Positions 5,117 to 5,146 of a stretch of DNA of 5,146 bases are shown here, in pieces (within the stretch, counting starts at the first letter, position 1; every line of letters begins with the position of its first letter). The stretch covers positions 1-5,146 of the forward strand of contig JAQBUJ010000291.1 in NCBI GenBank assembly GCA_027623845.1. Reading direction: 5' to 3'. The translations under genes were made by a program, and so were the position numbers. Source of the stretch: Pseudomonadota bacterium. GTDB lineage: Bacteria; Pseudomonadota; Alphaproteobacteria; Thalassobaculales; Thalassobaculaceae. The notes beneath the pieces are model-generated. The model was not told the DNA's origin. It was given only the letters and a program-made list of their open reading frames with translations, and ran no database searches.

Positions 5117-5146
5117 CGGCATGAAATCCTGGCCAGGGGCGGCTGG

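Larger units (their letters stand above)
4910..5146 (+). other. Frame open to the right edge; possible partial gene, mostly non-coding in appearance
   Basis: Reading from an ATG at 4910, one plus-strand frame stays open for 79 codons to the end of the window. No Shine-Dalgarno precedes it, and its middle is an 11-bp tandem array whose period is not a multiple of three, which argues that this part is not translated. An in-frame ATG at 5114 (reading MRHEILARGGW) and an out-of-frame ATG at 5121 (reading MKSWPGAAG) are alternative starts close to the edge. A promoter-like pair just before them suggests a plus-strand gene could begin here. I do not recognise a family from so few residues. Otherwise 4840-4990 holds only the AT-rich leader and likely promoter of the PAS gene. 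Confidence 0.2.

Overview
The window looks like chromosomal DNA of an alphaproteobacterium, most likely a Rhodospirillales-type genome. This is inferred from GC-rich coding sequence, a DUF1476-family F1-ATPase inhibitor (zeta subunit), which is an alphaproteobacterial family, a PAS_5-type PAS protein, and a YgfZ and an NRDE/TANGO2-like protein of alphaproteobacterial character. I see no mobile element, CRISPR array, rRNA or tRNA.

Layout, left to right. (1) 49-1710, minus: a two-transmembrane sensor histidine kinase with a CHASE4-like periplasmic domain and no adjacent response regulator; its ATP-binding domain has diverged G1 and G2 motifs. (2) 1717-2002: a 286-bp AT-richer gap upstream of the kinase, holding two separate inverted repeats. 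(3) 2003-2899, minus: the folate-binding Fe-S maintenance factor YgfZ. (4) 2942-3262, minus: the F1-ATPase inhibitor zeta/DUF1476 protein, 42 bp upstream of ygfZ and probably cotranscribed with it. (5) 3263-3479: a divergent control region containing a perfect FNR/FixK box, TTGAT-N4-ATCAA. (6) 3480-4247, plus: an NRDE-family (TANGO2-like) protein whose signature reads LRDE instead of NRDE. (7) 4297-4839, minus: a PAS_5-type sensory domain protein, convergent with (6). (8) 4840-5146: a mostly non-coding stretch with a seven-unit degenerate 11-bp tandem array, a possible promoter, and a frame open to the right edge that may be the start of another gene.

The five genes are mostly ordinary chromosomal genes. 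The most coherent functional idea is oxygen control: an exact anaerobox lies between the ATPase inhibitor gene (with ygfZ behind it) and the NRDE gene. The inhibitor blocks wasteful ATP hydrolysis when respiration fails, and YgfZ maintains oxygen-sensitive Fe-S enzymes, so low-oxygen control would make physiological sense. This is an inference from one binding site. I found no strong case for a wholly new multi-gene system here.
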